The notes beneath the pieces are model-generated. The model was not told the DNA's origin. It worked only from the letters and a program-made list of their open reading frames with translations, and searched no databases. Source: an uncultured Sphingobacteriales bacterium (GTDB lineage Bacteria > Bacteroidota > Bacteroidia > Chitinophagales > Chitinophagaceae). From it: a stretch of DNA of 22,873 nt. The stretch spans positions 1-22,873 of the forward strand of contig CAMLFX010000048.1 in the NCBI GenBank assembly GCA_946479435.1, written 5' to 3'. Shown here one piece after another: positions 15,510 to 22,873 of the stretch (positions within the stretch are counted from its first letter, which is position 1; every line of letters starts with the position of its first letter). The translations under genes were made by a program, and so were the position numbers.

Positions 15510-18128
15510 ATGGCAAAGAAAGAAGTAGCGACGGAAACACCCTTAATGAAACAGCACCGGGAGATCAAGCAAAAGTATCCGGATGCCGTCTTGTTATTCC
15601 GTGTGGGCGACTTCTACGAAACCTTTACTGAAGATGCTATCATAGCATCGCGCGTGTTGGGTATTACACTTACCAAACGCTCCAACGGTGCTGCCTCTTC
15701 GGTTGAGCTGGCAGGCTTCCCGCACCATGCCTTAGATACTTACCTGCACAAGCTGGTGAAAGCTGGCTACCGTGTTGCTATCTGCGATCAGCTGGAAGAC
15801 CCGAAAACAGTAAAGGGCATTGTGAAACGTGGCGTTACCGAACTGGTAACACCGGGCGTAGCCAGCAACGATAAGTTGCTCGATAACAAGACGAACAACT
15901 TTCTGGCTGCCTTGCACCTAAACGATAACGTATGTGGTGTTGCGTTCATCGATATAAGCACCGGCGAGTTCTACGCTGCACAAGGCAATGCCGAGTATAT
16001 GGATAAGCTGCTGCAAAGCTTCAACCCATCGGAGGTTATCTTATCCAAATCGCAGAACAAGCGCTTCAAAGAACAGTTCGACTCCCGCGTATACACCTTC
16101 CTGATGGAGGACTGGATATTCCAGGAGCAATACACATACGATACATTGTTGCAGCATTTCCAAACCCAATCGCTGAAAGGCTTTGGTATTGAAGATGCAA
16201 AGGCCGCAAGTGTAGCTGCAGGTGCTGCTTTGCACTACCTGAAAGATACCGAGCACCCCAATCTGCAACACATCAACAGCATACAGCGTATAGTTGCCAA
16301 CGAGTTCCTCTGGATGGACAGGTTCACTATCCGCAACCTCGAGCTGATACATACAGGCGATGAGAAAGGTACCAATCTGCTGCAAGCGCTCGATCATACC
16401 TATACGCCTATGGGTGCACGCCTGCTGAAGCGTTGGTTGATCTTCCCTTTGTTCGATATCAACCGTATCGAACAACGCCTTGACCTGGTCAGCCATTTCA
16501 TTCTCGATCAGGACCTAAACCATTCACTCACTACTTTGGTAAAGCAGGTAGGTGATGTGGAAAGGCTGATAGGTAAGATACCTTTGAAGAAAGCCAACCC
16601 GCGCGAGGTAATGCAACTGGCGCGCAGTCTGCAACACATGCAGGATATGCGCGAACAATGTATCAAGTCCGATCACGATCCGCTTTGCCGTATTGTGCAA
16701 CAGCTTATGCCGCTTACAGAATTGCAGGAACGCATCAAAGGTGTATTGGTTGATGATGCACCGGCACAAGCTAACAAAGGCGGCATGATACGCGAAGGTG
16801 TATCGGCCGAACTGGATGACCTGCGCACCATATCGCGCAGTGGTAAGAACTACCTGTTGCAGATACAGCAGGCAGAAGCACAACGTACGGGTATCACCTC
16901 ACTCAAAGTAGCTTACAACAACGTATTCGGTTACTACCTGGAAGTAACACATGCCCACAAAGACAAAGTACCTGCCGACTGGATACGCAAGCAGACCCTC
17001 ACTAATGCCGAGCGCTACATAACCCCCGAACTGAAAGAGTACGAGGAGAAGATACTGGGCGCAGAGGATAAGATACTGGCTATTGAGACCAACCTCTACC
17101 AACAGTTACTGGCAGAGATAGAGCCTTTCATTGCACCGATACAAACTAATGCACACATCATTGCGCAACTCGATTGCCTGTTGTGCTTTGCCTTTAACGC
17201 CAAGCAGTTCAACTACCGCAGGCCTGTTGTAGAACAGGAACCTGTGCTCGATATTAAACAAGGCCGCCACCCGGTCATCGAACAGCAGCTACCACCCGGA
17301 GAGGCTTATGTAGCTAATGATGTCCACCTCGATAAGCAGGAGCAACAGGTCATCATACTTACCGGCCCTAACATGAGTGGTAAGTCGGCACTGCTACGCC
17401 AGACCGCGCTCATCACGCTCATGGCACATATGGGTAGCTTTGTGCCTGCCGAGAGTGCGCACATTGGCCTTACCGATAAGATCTTCACCCGTGTGGGCGC
17501 GTCCGACAACCTGAGTGGTGGCGAGAGTACCTTCATGGTAGAGATGAACGAGACCGCCAGCATCATCAACAACCTCAGCGAGCGCAGCCTGGTGATACTG
17601 GATGAGATAGGTCGCGGTACCAGCACTTACGATGGTATCTCTATTGCATGGTCTATAGTGGAACACCTGCACAACTCCCCTTCCAAACCCAAGACACTCT
17701 TCGCTACCCACTACCACGAACTGAATGAACTGGAACACCAGCTGGAACGGGTACGCAACTACCACATCACCCACAACGAAACCGCCAACAAGGTCATCTT
17801 CCTGCGCAAGCTGGCACCCGGTGGCAGCAGGCACAGCTTCGGTATACAAGTAGCCCGTATGGCGGGCATGCCACCCACCCTGCTCTCACGTGCCGAGGAC
17901 ATACTGGCTTTGCTTGAAGAAAAGCATGGCAGCAGCAGCGATACCAACCAAAAGGTAAAGCAGATACAACCCGCAGCTACCTTCCAGCTGAATATATTTG
18001 AAGGCCTTGCAGATGACCTGAAACGTATACAACAACTACTTGAAGTAACAGACATCAATACCTTAACTCCTGTAGAGGCTTTACTAAAACTGAATGAGCT
18101 GAAGAACATAGCCAAGCAATACAAGTAA
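15510..18128 (+). CDS. mutS: DNA mismatch repair protein MutS
   Basis: An 872-residue MutS of normal length. The mismatch-reading Phe-x-Glu motif is present at 35-37 (GDFYETF), so it is a true MutS1 and not MutS2. The ATPase part has Walker A GPNMSGKS (619-626), then the signature DNLSGGESTFMVEMNE and Walker B LVILDEIGRGTSTYDG (Asp698, Glu699), followed by ATHYHEL. The C-terminal ~45 residues fit the dimer/tetramer tail. It recognises base mismatches and small loops and passes the signal to MutL, which is not encoded here. It starts 21 nt after the peptidase stop. Sampled GC is about 53% near the ATPase end, the highest in the window, in line with a well-expressed core gene. Confidence 0.98.
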   Translation: MAKKEVATETPLMKQHREIKQKYPDAVLLFRVGDFYETFTEDAIIASRVLGITLTKRSNGAASSVELAGFPHHALDTYLHKLVKAGYRVAICDQLEDPKTVKGIVKRGVTELVTPGVASNDKLLDNKTNNFLAALHLNDNVCGVAFIDISTGEFYAAQGNAEYMDKLLQSFNPSEVILSKSQNKRFKEQFDSRVYTFLMEDWIFQEQYTYDTLLQHFQTQSLKGFGIEDAKAASVAAGAALHYLKDTEHPNLQHINSIQRIVANEFLWMDRFTIRNLELIHTGDEKGTNLLQALDHTYTPMGARLLKRWLIFPLFDINRIEQRLDLVSHFILDQDLNHSLTTLVKQVGDVERLIGKIPLKKANPREVMQLARSLQHMQDMREQCIKSDHDPLCRIVQQLMPLTELQERIKGVLVDDAPAQANKGGMIREGVSAELDDLRTISRSGKNYLLQIQQAEAQRTGITSLKVAYNNVFGYYLEVTHAHKDKVPADWIRKQTLTNAERYITPELKEYEEKILGAEDKILAIETNLYQQLLAEIEPFIAPIQTNAHIIAQLDCLLCFAFNAKQFNYRRPVVEQEPVLDIKQGRHPVIEQQLPPGEAYVANDVHLDKQEQQVIILTGPNMSGKSALLRQTALITLMAHMGSFVPAESAHIGLTDKIFTRVGASDNLSGGESTFMVEMNETASIINNLSERSLVILDEIGRGTSTYDGISIAWSIVEHLHNSPSKPKTLFATHYHELNELEHQLERVRNYHITHNETANKVIFLRKLAPGGSRHSFGIQVARMAGMPPTLLSRAEDILALLEEKHGSSSDTNQKVKQIQPAATFQLNIFEGLADDLKRIQQLLEVTDINTLTPVEALLKLNELKNIAKQYK

Positions 18129-18175
18129 TATATGGCATGATTTTTCAACATATGGATATTTAAACTGTTCATTTT

Positions 18176-18865
18176 TTGAGACGTCCATATTTCATACCTG
18201 CTATACTTATCATATTCCTTATCGTTCAGTCTGTTGGTTGCATTACCCCACGCAAAGGCCCAACCAAAGCTTATCAAAATGCAGTAGCGCAAGGTTATAC
18301 TTTCGATGCCATCATAGTTCCGGGAATACCTTTTGCTAACGGTAGCTGGGACTCCGTTATGAAAGCCCGCGTTATATGGTCGTGGGTATTGTACAAGAAC
18401 CGTATTGCAAAGAACATCATCTACTCCGGTGGTGCTGTATATACACCTTTTACAGAAGCTTATATAATGGGGTTGTACGGACAGGCATTGGGTATACCCA
18501 AACAACATATCTTCTACGATACCCTTGCCCGCCACAGTACCGAGAACGTTTACTACTCGTACAAACTGGCCAAACAACTGGGCTTCAAATCGCTGGCATT
18601 TGCTTCCGATCCTTTCCAATCGCTGTTGCTGAAAGGCTATACCCGTAAACGTTTTAGCACACCTATTTATCATATACCCTTTATTACAGATACATTGAAA
18701 GTGTACCAGGGTTTATCGCCACATATCAACCCAAAACCAGCACTTCGCTTAGCTGGGTTTGAATCTATTACTAATTCAGAAACATTCATGCAACGCCTGC
18801 GTGGCACGCTGGGCAAAGACATTGACTGGGACCAATATAAGGATGGCAAGCTAGGGCCATTGTAG
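18176..18865 (+). CDS. DUF218 (YdcF/SanA-like) protein, probable lipoprotein
   Basis: A 229-residue protein of the DUF218 family, whose members (YdcF, SanA, ElyC) are envelope-linked with a Rossmann-like fold. Matching motifs are the first strand DAIIVPGIPF (family: D-x-I-I-V-L-G), IIYSGGAVYTPFTEA (family: SGG...EA) and STENVYYSYKLAKQLGF, followed by a second strand ending in ASDPFQ. The N-terminus has a hydrophobic stretch ending in VQSVGC, a loose lipobox, so it may be lipid-anchored. The only start available is TTG at 18176, since an in-frame TAA at 18161 closes the frame above. It follows mutS by 47 nt. The DUF218 reaction is unsettled; links to peptidoglycan or envelope permeability come from the family. 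Confidence 0.82.
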   Translation: MRRPYFIPAILIIFLIVQSVGCITPRKGPTKAYQNAVAQGYTFDAIIVPGIPFANGSWDSVMKARVIWSWVLYKNRIAKNIIYSGGAVYTPFTEAYIMGLYGQALGIPKQHIFYDTLARHSTENVYYSYKLAKQLGFKSLAFASDPFQSLLLKGYTRKRFSTPIYHIPFITDTLKVYQGLSPHINPKPALRLAGFESITNSETFMQRLRGTLGKDIDWDQYKDGKLGPL

Positions 18866-18906
18866 CGGCACAAGTTTTTTATGTATCTCTTTAAAACAAG
18901 CATATC

Positions 18907-19470
18907 ATGAATAAGAATAAGGATAATAGAAATGAAGACAAGGATGAAGACCTGCCGGGATACCCACACTACCCATCGAACGAAGATGTAACACGCCCTG
19001 AGAACAACAATGGTATTATAGAAGGTAATGTAGAAGAGATACTACTGCCTGATGTTAAAGACATACCGGGACAAGAAAACATCAAGCCCGCACCACTTGG
19101 CGAACTGGCTGATACTACTATATCATCGGACGATGAAGAAGATGTATTGAATGGTACCAGCCTTGATAAAGAAGAGATGGTTGATGAAGATGAAGAGATC
19201 AAGATAGTAATGGGTACAGAAGCCGATGTGACCGACGAAGACCTACGCCTTTTAGATGGCGATAGCTTTAATGCCGACCTTGATGATGTGGACGAAGACT
19301 TTGAACCACTGGAAGAAAGGACGGACACTACCCTGAACCCCGGTGAGGACTTAGATGTGCCCGGTAGTGAAGCTGATGATGCTGATGAAGCCATAGGTGA
19401 AGAAGATGAAGAGAACAACTACTACAGTTTAGGGGGTGATAACAATGACGACCTGGAACATGGTGAATAA
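18907..19470 (+). CDS. Highly acidic, low-complexity protein (187 aa), unknown function
   Basis: No known domain is recognised. Of 187 residues 65 are Asp or Glu (about 35%), against roughly a dozen Lys/Arg, and there is no Cys or Trp. There is no signal peptide or membrane segment, so it should be a cytoplasmic, largely disordered polyanion. The N-terminus has a motif, LPGYPHYPSNEDVTRPENN, that looks more constrained than the acidic rest; I believe similar GYPHYP-starting acidic proteins exist in related Bacteroidota, but I could not check. The frame is open on both strands. The plus reading is favoured by its ATG, its position 41 nt after the DUF218 gene and the terminator 9 nt after its stop. 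Confidence 0.75.
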   Translation: MNKNKDNRNEDKDEDLPGYPHYPSNEDVTRPENNNGIIEGNVEEILLPDVKDIPGQENIKPAPLGELADTTISSDDEEDVLNGTSLDKEEMVDEDEEIKIVMGTEADVTDEDLRLLDGDSFNADLDDVDEDFEPLEERTDTTLNPGEDLDVPGSEADDADEAIGEEDEENNYYSLGGDNNDDLEHGE

Positions 19471-19479
19471 TATTTACTG

Positions 19480-19509
19480 ACAAAGGCGCCAATCGGCGCC
19501 TTTGTTGTT
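19480..19509. terminator. Bidirectional terminator between convergent genes
   Basis: ACAAAGGCGCC (19480-19490) pairs perfectly with GGCGCCTTTGT (19495-19505), an 11-bp GC-rich stem with the loop AATC and T-rich flanks on both sides. It serves the acidic-protein gene on the plus strand and the permease (stop at 19510) on the minus strand. Confidence 0.9.
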
Positions 19510-21204
19510 TTATGATCTGTTGATATTAAGTTTACTTTTTCGTTTACCATATAAGAAGTAGATGACAAGGCCAATGAGCAACCAAAGCAGGAACCGCTCC
19601 CAATTAGTAGTGCCTGATTCACAAAGCAGATAGCTGCAACACAGGAAACCCAATACGGGTATCAGTGAATAGCTGCGTAAGAACGATAATACGGTGATGA
19701 TAAGGAAGACGATACCGAATAATATATAAGGTACTTTCTCACGTATGCCTGCCCAACCTGCCACATCGGTTGAGAAGAAACCGGAAATACCACCGGGATA
19801 ATACTTAATACACAATGCTATTGTTGTAATGAATAGAATGGGCACTATCCATTTGCCATTTACATAAGGTGTTTTGAAACGACTTTCGGGTATGGGCAAT
19901 GCCGTACCATCGGCTATTTTCTTTTTGCGTTGTTCGTTCAATCTTAAGATACCACCACAAACCAGTACAAAGGCAAACAGGGTTCCGACACTAGTCAGCT
20001 CAACCACTACATTCAGATTCAGGAACAAAGCTGGTACACCCACCAACACCCCGGTAAGTATGGTAGAAAAAGAAGGTGTTTTGAATTTGGGGTGTATGCG
20101 GGAGAATATCGGTGGCAATAAACCATCGCGACTCATGCTCATCCATATACGTGGCTGACCTAATTGGAAGACCAGTAACACACTCGCGGTAGCAATTACT
20201 GCACTTACCGCAATGACACCTGCCAGCCAGCCAAGGTTGTTAGCCTGGAATACATAAGCCAAAGGATCACCTACATTCAGTTCAGTATAGCTCACCATAC
20301 CAGTTAAAACTAATGCTATAAGTACATACACTATCGTACAGATTATCAAAGAATTGAACATTCCTTTAGGCAAATCGCGTTGTGGGTTGCGGCACTCTTC
20401 TGCAGTCGTCGATATCGCATCGAAACCTATATAAGAAAAGAATACAGCGGCGGTGCCACCCAGTACACCTGTAATACCATTTGGTAAAAATGGCGACCAG
20501 TTATCGGGTTGTACATAGAAGGCACCTGCTACAATAACTACCAGTATCACTACCATTTTTAGTATTACCATAGCATTGGTTGTACGCTTCGATTCTTTGA
20601 TACCTACATATATAATAGCTGTGATAAGAACTGTGACCAGGAAAGCAGGTATATCGCAAATGAAACGCAGGCTACCGATCATCGGTGCATTGTTCCAGGC
20701 AGCCTTAGCTGCATCGGTCAGCCCGTCTTTGGCTGTCCAGTAGTCCATAGTGAGGTAAGCAGGTATATGCAAGCCCAGACCATCGAGCAAAGAAGTAAAG
20801 TAGTCGCTCCAGGAAATGGCTACGGCTATATTACCAATGGCATATTCCATCAGCAGGTCCCAGCCAATTATCCAGGCCACTATCTCGCCAAAGGCAACAT
20901 AAGAATAAGTATATGCACTACCCGCTACCGGCACCATGCTGGCAAATTCGGCATAACAAACCGCAGCAAAACCACAGGCTACCGATACAAACAGGAACAG
21001 GAACACTATACCTGGCCCACCCTCGAAACTGGCCTTGCCAATAGTAGAGAAGATACCCGCCCCCACAATAGCGGCTATACCCATAAAGGTAAGGTCGCGT
21101 ACGGTGAGTACTTTATTCAGGTTGTTGGCGTGGCCATCCAACATGCCGGCTGCGGCATCCTTTTCTATTTGTTCCAGCGATTTGCGACGGAAGATTGAAG
21201 ACAT
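19510..21204 (-). CDS. APC-family amino acid permease (cationic amino acid transporter-like)
   Basis: A 564-residue inner-membrane transporter with about 12-14 predicted helices. The first helix carries the substrate-binding GAGIF (48-52), and the CYAEFASMVPVAGSAYTYSYVAFGE stretch (83-107) is the APC signature. The conserved segments SYIGFDAISTTAEECRNPQRDLPKG and GQPRIWMSMSRDGLLPP place it near the cationic amino acid (CAT, YfnA/GadC-like) branch. A soluble insertion of roughly 50 residues (about 145-190) lies in the periplasmic loop after helix 3, as in many CAT-type members. Substrate specificity cannot be read. It is transcribed convergently with the acidic-protein gene and shares its terminator. 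No exact -7 box was found before its ATG. Confidence 0.93.
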   Translation of the reverse strand: MSSIFRRKSLEQIEKDAAAGMLDGHANNLNKVLTVRDLTFMGIAAIVGAGIFSTIGKASFEGGPGIVFLFLFVSVACGFAAVCYAEFASMVPVAGSAYTYSYVAFGEIVAWIIGWDLLMEYAIGNIAVAISWSDYFTSLLDGLGLHIPAYLTMDYWTAKDGLTDAAKAAWNNAPMIGSLRFICDIPAFLVTVLITAIIYVGIKESKRTTNAMVILKMVVILVVIVAGAFYVQPDNWSPFLPNGITGVLGGTAAVFFSYIGFDAISTTAEECRNPQRDLPKGMFNSLIICTIVYVLIALVLTGMVSYTELNVGDPLAYVFQANNLGWLAGVIAVSAVIATASVLLVFQLGQPRIWMSMSRDGLLPPIFSRIHPKFKTPSFSTILTGVLVGVPALFLNLNVVVELTSVGTLFAFVLVCGGILRLNEQRKKKIADGTALPIPESRFKTPYVNGKWIVPILFITTIALCIKYYPGGISGFFSTDVAGWAGIREKVPYILFGIVFLIITVLSFLRSYSLIPVLGFLCCSYLLCESGTTNWERFLLWLLIGLVIYFLYGKRKSKLNINRS

Positions 21205-21207
21205 TAT

Positions 21208-21526
21208 GCGTGTATGATTCGAAGTACTAAATTAGGGTCATATCTGAATAATAGGGAATTCATGAAGGGGTATTTATTATTCACTTGTAAAATTTATGTA
21301 TCTGTTGTTCATTTTTGTTGAAAAACGAGAAAAATAAAAAAATTTCTCTTGCGACATTTGTCCCCTGAAACCATTTATGGTTGTGGTTTTAAGCCTTGAA
21401 TCGTCGCACGTGTTATTTTTCATTTTATAGCAAAATTGAACAACGTATCTATATCTTCATAATGCAATTAAATTATGCACATTCAATAATAGCAAATATA
21501 CAATCATTAGTTAAATAATCATCATT
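21208..21526. other. Non-coding region with foldback potential
   Basis: No gene is seen in this AT-rich stretch between divergent starts. TGCGAC (21350-21355) can pair with GTCGCA (21403-21408), enclosing the small hairpin AACCA (21369-21373)/TGGTT (21378-21382). Two short stems around an internal hairpin could be a leader RNA, but transcription start sites are not known and the promoter at 21527-21556 lies downstream of it. I see no B12, TPP or SAM riboswitch boxes. Confidence 0.3.
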
Positions 21527-21556
21527 ATTGTAAACCTATTTCAATTCCTATCTTTA
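21527..21556 (+). promoter_or_regulatory. Promoter of the membrane-protein/NTPase operon
   Basis: ATTG (21527-21530) is followed after 18 nt by TATCTTTA (21549-21556), one mismatch from the TAnnTTTG -7 box. It ends 4 nt before the GTG start at 21561, so the transcript would be almost leaderless. The same distance is seen before the gene at 6495. Confidence 0.5.
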
Positions 21557-21560
21557 TATA

Positions 21561-22580
21561 GTGCAAACTGAAAAACAACAGAATTCTATAGCCATACAAC
21601 GCCTTACAGCACTTTGGGCATTGGGTGAAAGCGGCCTGGGTGGCTGGATGCATGCATTGAAGCTACCCTTCACCGGTATATTTGTAGGTGGGTTTGCTGT
21701 AGCTTGTATTGCACTCATAGCTCATTACAGCAGGAACAATATGCGCGTGTTGCTGCAATCACTTTTGTTGGTTTTACTGGTGAAGTTTACCGTGAGCCCA
21801 CAGTCGCCCATACCCGCTTATGTTGCTGTAGCCTTCCAGGGATTGATCGGTGCGGTGTTCTACAGGCTTATTGGCAACTATGCGGTAGCATCGGTATTAT
21901 TTGCCTTCATAGCCATGCTGGAATCTGCCGTGCAGAAGCTCATTATCATGACGCTGATCTTCGGTAAATCGCTTTGGGATGCTATCGATGCCTTTTTCAA
22001 CGGCATACTCAAAGACTTCTCCTTACCTAAAGAAATGCCATTCAGCTATTGGATAATAAGTATTTATGTAGGGCTTTATGCCGCCTGGGGGTTGATATTG
22101 GGGTTCTGGTTATCGGGTTTGCCGAAGCGATTAAAAGCAAGAACACAGGATATAATAATACAATACAGTCAATTGCCAATAACAGAAACGGAAGTAATGC
22201 CTGAACTCAATAAGAAAAAGAAAGGCATTAAATGGTTGCTGCCATTGGTGTTCCTGTTCATCATAGCCGTATTCCTGTTCTCTGATGATATAAGCAATTA
22301 CAGCAAAGCAGGTTATATAATAGTACGCACTATTGCAGTGGTACTGTTTTTATTCCTGATATTGAACCCGTTATTGAAATGGATACTGGGCAAATGGCTG
22401 ACAAAAGAGCGCTCGGAAAGGCAAGTGGAGCTTGCTGCAATGCTGCAATTGCAACCCGAACTGAAGAAACTACTGCGCCCCAGCTGGCAAATGGCCAAAG
22501 CAAAACACAAAGGAATTACCCGATACCCGACATTCATCACTAACCTCATAGCACTCACACTGCACCCCATAGATAAATGA
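21561..22580 (+). CDS. Seven-helix membrane protein, unknown function
   Basis: A 339-residue integral membrane protein of no family I can name. Likely helices are at about 36-55, 62-79, 84-105, 107-134, 163-185, 223-241 and 251-276. A charged cytoplasmic tail (277-339) carries ERSERQVELAAMLQLQPELKKLLRPSW. Helices 3-4, with the PIPAYVAVAFQGLIGAVFY stretch, loosely recall small substrate-binding membrane subunits, but no motif supports a transporter claim. Start is a GTG directly after a promoter-like site. Its stop overlaps the start of the P-loop NTPase (ATGA), a strong sign that the two are co-translated and work together. Homologues and the rest of the operon are outside the window. Confidence 0.75.
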   Translation: MQTEKQQNSIAIQRLTALWALGESGLGGWMHALKLPFTGIFVGGFAVACIALIAHYSRNNMRVLLQSLLLVLLVKFTVSPQSPIPAYVAVAFQGLIGAVFYRLIGNYAVASVLFAFIAMLESAVQKLIIMTLIFGKSLWDAIDAFFNGILKDFSLPKEMPFSYWIISIYVGLYAAWGLILGFWLSGLPKRLKARTQDIIIQYSQLPITETEVMPELNKKKKGIKWLLPLVFLFIIAVFLFSDDISNYSKAGYIIVRTIAVVLFLFLILNPLLKWILGKWLTKERSERQVELAAMLQLQPELKKLLRPSWQMAKAKHKGITRYPTFITNLIALTLHPIDK

Positions 22581-22873
22581 GTTTGCACAAAATATACCTG
22601 TTCTGCGAAGCGATACATAGTGGCAAAACCACCCAATTGCAGCAATGGCTGCGCAATAAAAATAACCAGGTTTCAGGGATACTAACACCCGACAAGGATG
22701 GTAAAAGACAGTTATATGATATTGCGCGGAACGAATATCATGAATTTGAAGTGGATGAAAACACCCCTGAAAACGAGATACTGGAAATAGGAAAATACCG
22801 CTTTGCGAAGGAGGGTTTTGCCAGGGCGCAGGAGATAATGAGACGGTCACTTAAGGAAAATACTGAATGGATG
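22577..22873 (+). CDS. P-loop NTPase, THEP1-like, 3' truncated by window end
   Basis: The first 99 residues of a gene that continues beyond the window. It starts MSLHKIYLFCEAIHSGKTTQLQQWLR. Residues CEAIHSGKTT form a Walker A-like loop, and position and sequence resemble the NTPase_1/THEP1 group of small nucleoside triphosphatases. The first glycine of G-x4-GK[ST] is replaced by Glu11; family members I recall read GPVHSGKTT here. Later segments (SGILTPDKDGKRQLYDI and GKYRFAKEGFARAQEIM) fit that family's core. Walker B lies past the edge. The ATG overlaps the upstream stop (ATGA), so it is coupled to the membrane protein. Function in this context is unknown. Confidence 0.7.
   Translation, partial: MSLHKIYLFCEAIHSGKTTQLQQWLRNKNNQVSGILTPDKDGKRQLYDIARNEYHEFEVDENTPENEILEIGKYRFAKEGFARAQEIMRRSLKENTEWM

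Noticed and set aside
15732..17849. Several 60-150-codon minus-strand frames inside mutS
   Set aside because: They lie antisense to an intact core gene and show no domain or start signal of their own.
18969..19418. Serine-rich 149-codon frame antisense to the acidic gene
   Set aside because: Its serine content is the mirror of the Asp/Glu codons (GAT, GAA) on the other strand. The plus frame has an ATG, operon position and terminator.
21205..21560. Cobalamin or other known riboswitch upstream of the membrane protein
   Set aside because: None of the conserved boxes I know was found, and the likely promoter lies downstream of the foldback.

Overview
The window looks like chromosomal DNA from a Bacteroidota bacterium, most likely of the Chitinophagaceae/Chitinophagales type. 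The evidence is a secreted protein with a type IX secretion (T9SS) C-terminal sorting domain and a Bacteroidota-style dockerin block, several promoters with the TAnnTTTG -7 box of this phylum, little Shine-Dalgarno signal, and several conserved proteins typical of the phylum (a small family often misnamed 'ABC transporter ATPase', DUF1761, multi-domain FKBPs). No rRNA, insertion sequence, integrase or CRISPR array is visible.

Region 1 (1-3135) looks accessory. It is AT-rich at the left end and holds the start of a small membrane protein leaving the window, a small orphan ORF (356-688) between two diverged copies of a ~95 bp repeat with a hairpin head, and a two-gene minus-strand operon (alpha/beta hydrolase, then AraC-type regulator) with two inverted repeats at its promoter. 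It ends at a tRNA-Arg(TCT) gene (3136-3209, minus). A short near-copy of the tRNA 3' end lies inside the second repeat, so this may be one edge of an old tRNA-targeted island. That is inference only.

Region 2 (3261-9993) carries conserved Bacteroidota genes: a secreted protein of unknown function; a divergent pair encoding a membrane-anchored 4Fe-4S protein and a CCG-domain Fe-S protein, probably one electron-transfer unit; a conserved small protein; a DUF1761 membrane protein; and a large T9SS-exported protein with its own terminator.

Region 3 (9994-19470) is mostly housekeeping. NDP kinase is divergent from a plus-strand run: NrnA-like DHH phosphoesterase, two exported FKBP-type prolyl isomerases (two and three FKBP modules), M1 aminopeptidase, MutS, a DUF218 lipoprotein-like protein and a very acidic protein. 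The run ends at a strong hairpin shared with the convergent amino-acid permease (19510-21204).

Region 4 (21205-22873) has a ~350 bp non-coding stretch with foldback potential and a promoter, then a seven-helix membrane protein overlapping by 3 nt (an ATGA junction) a P-loop NTPase cut by the window end.

I see no clear undescribed system. The leads most worth a second look are the repeat-flanked orphan gene with the possible tRNA-Arg island edge, the membrane protein/NTPase pair whose Walker A lacks its first glycine, and the duplicated FKBP modules.
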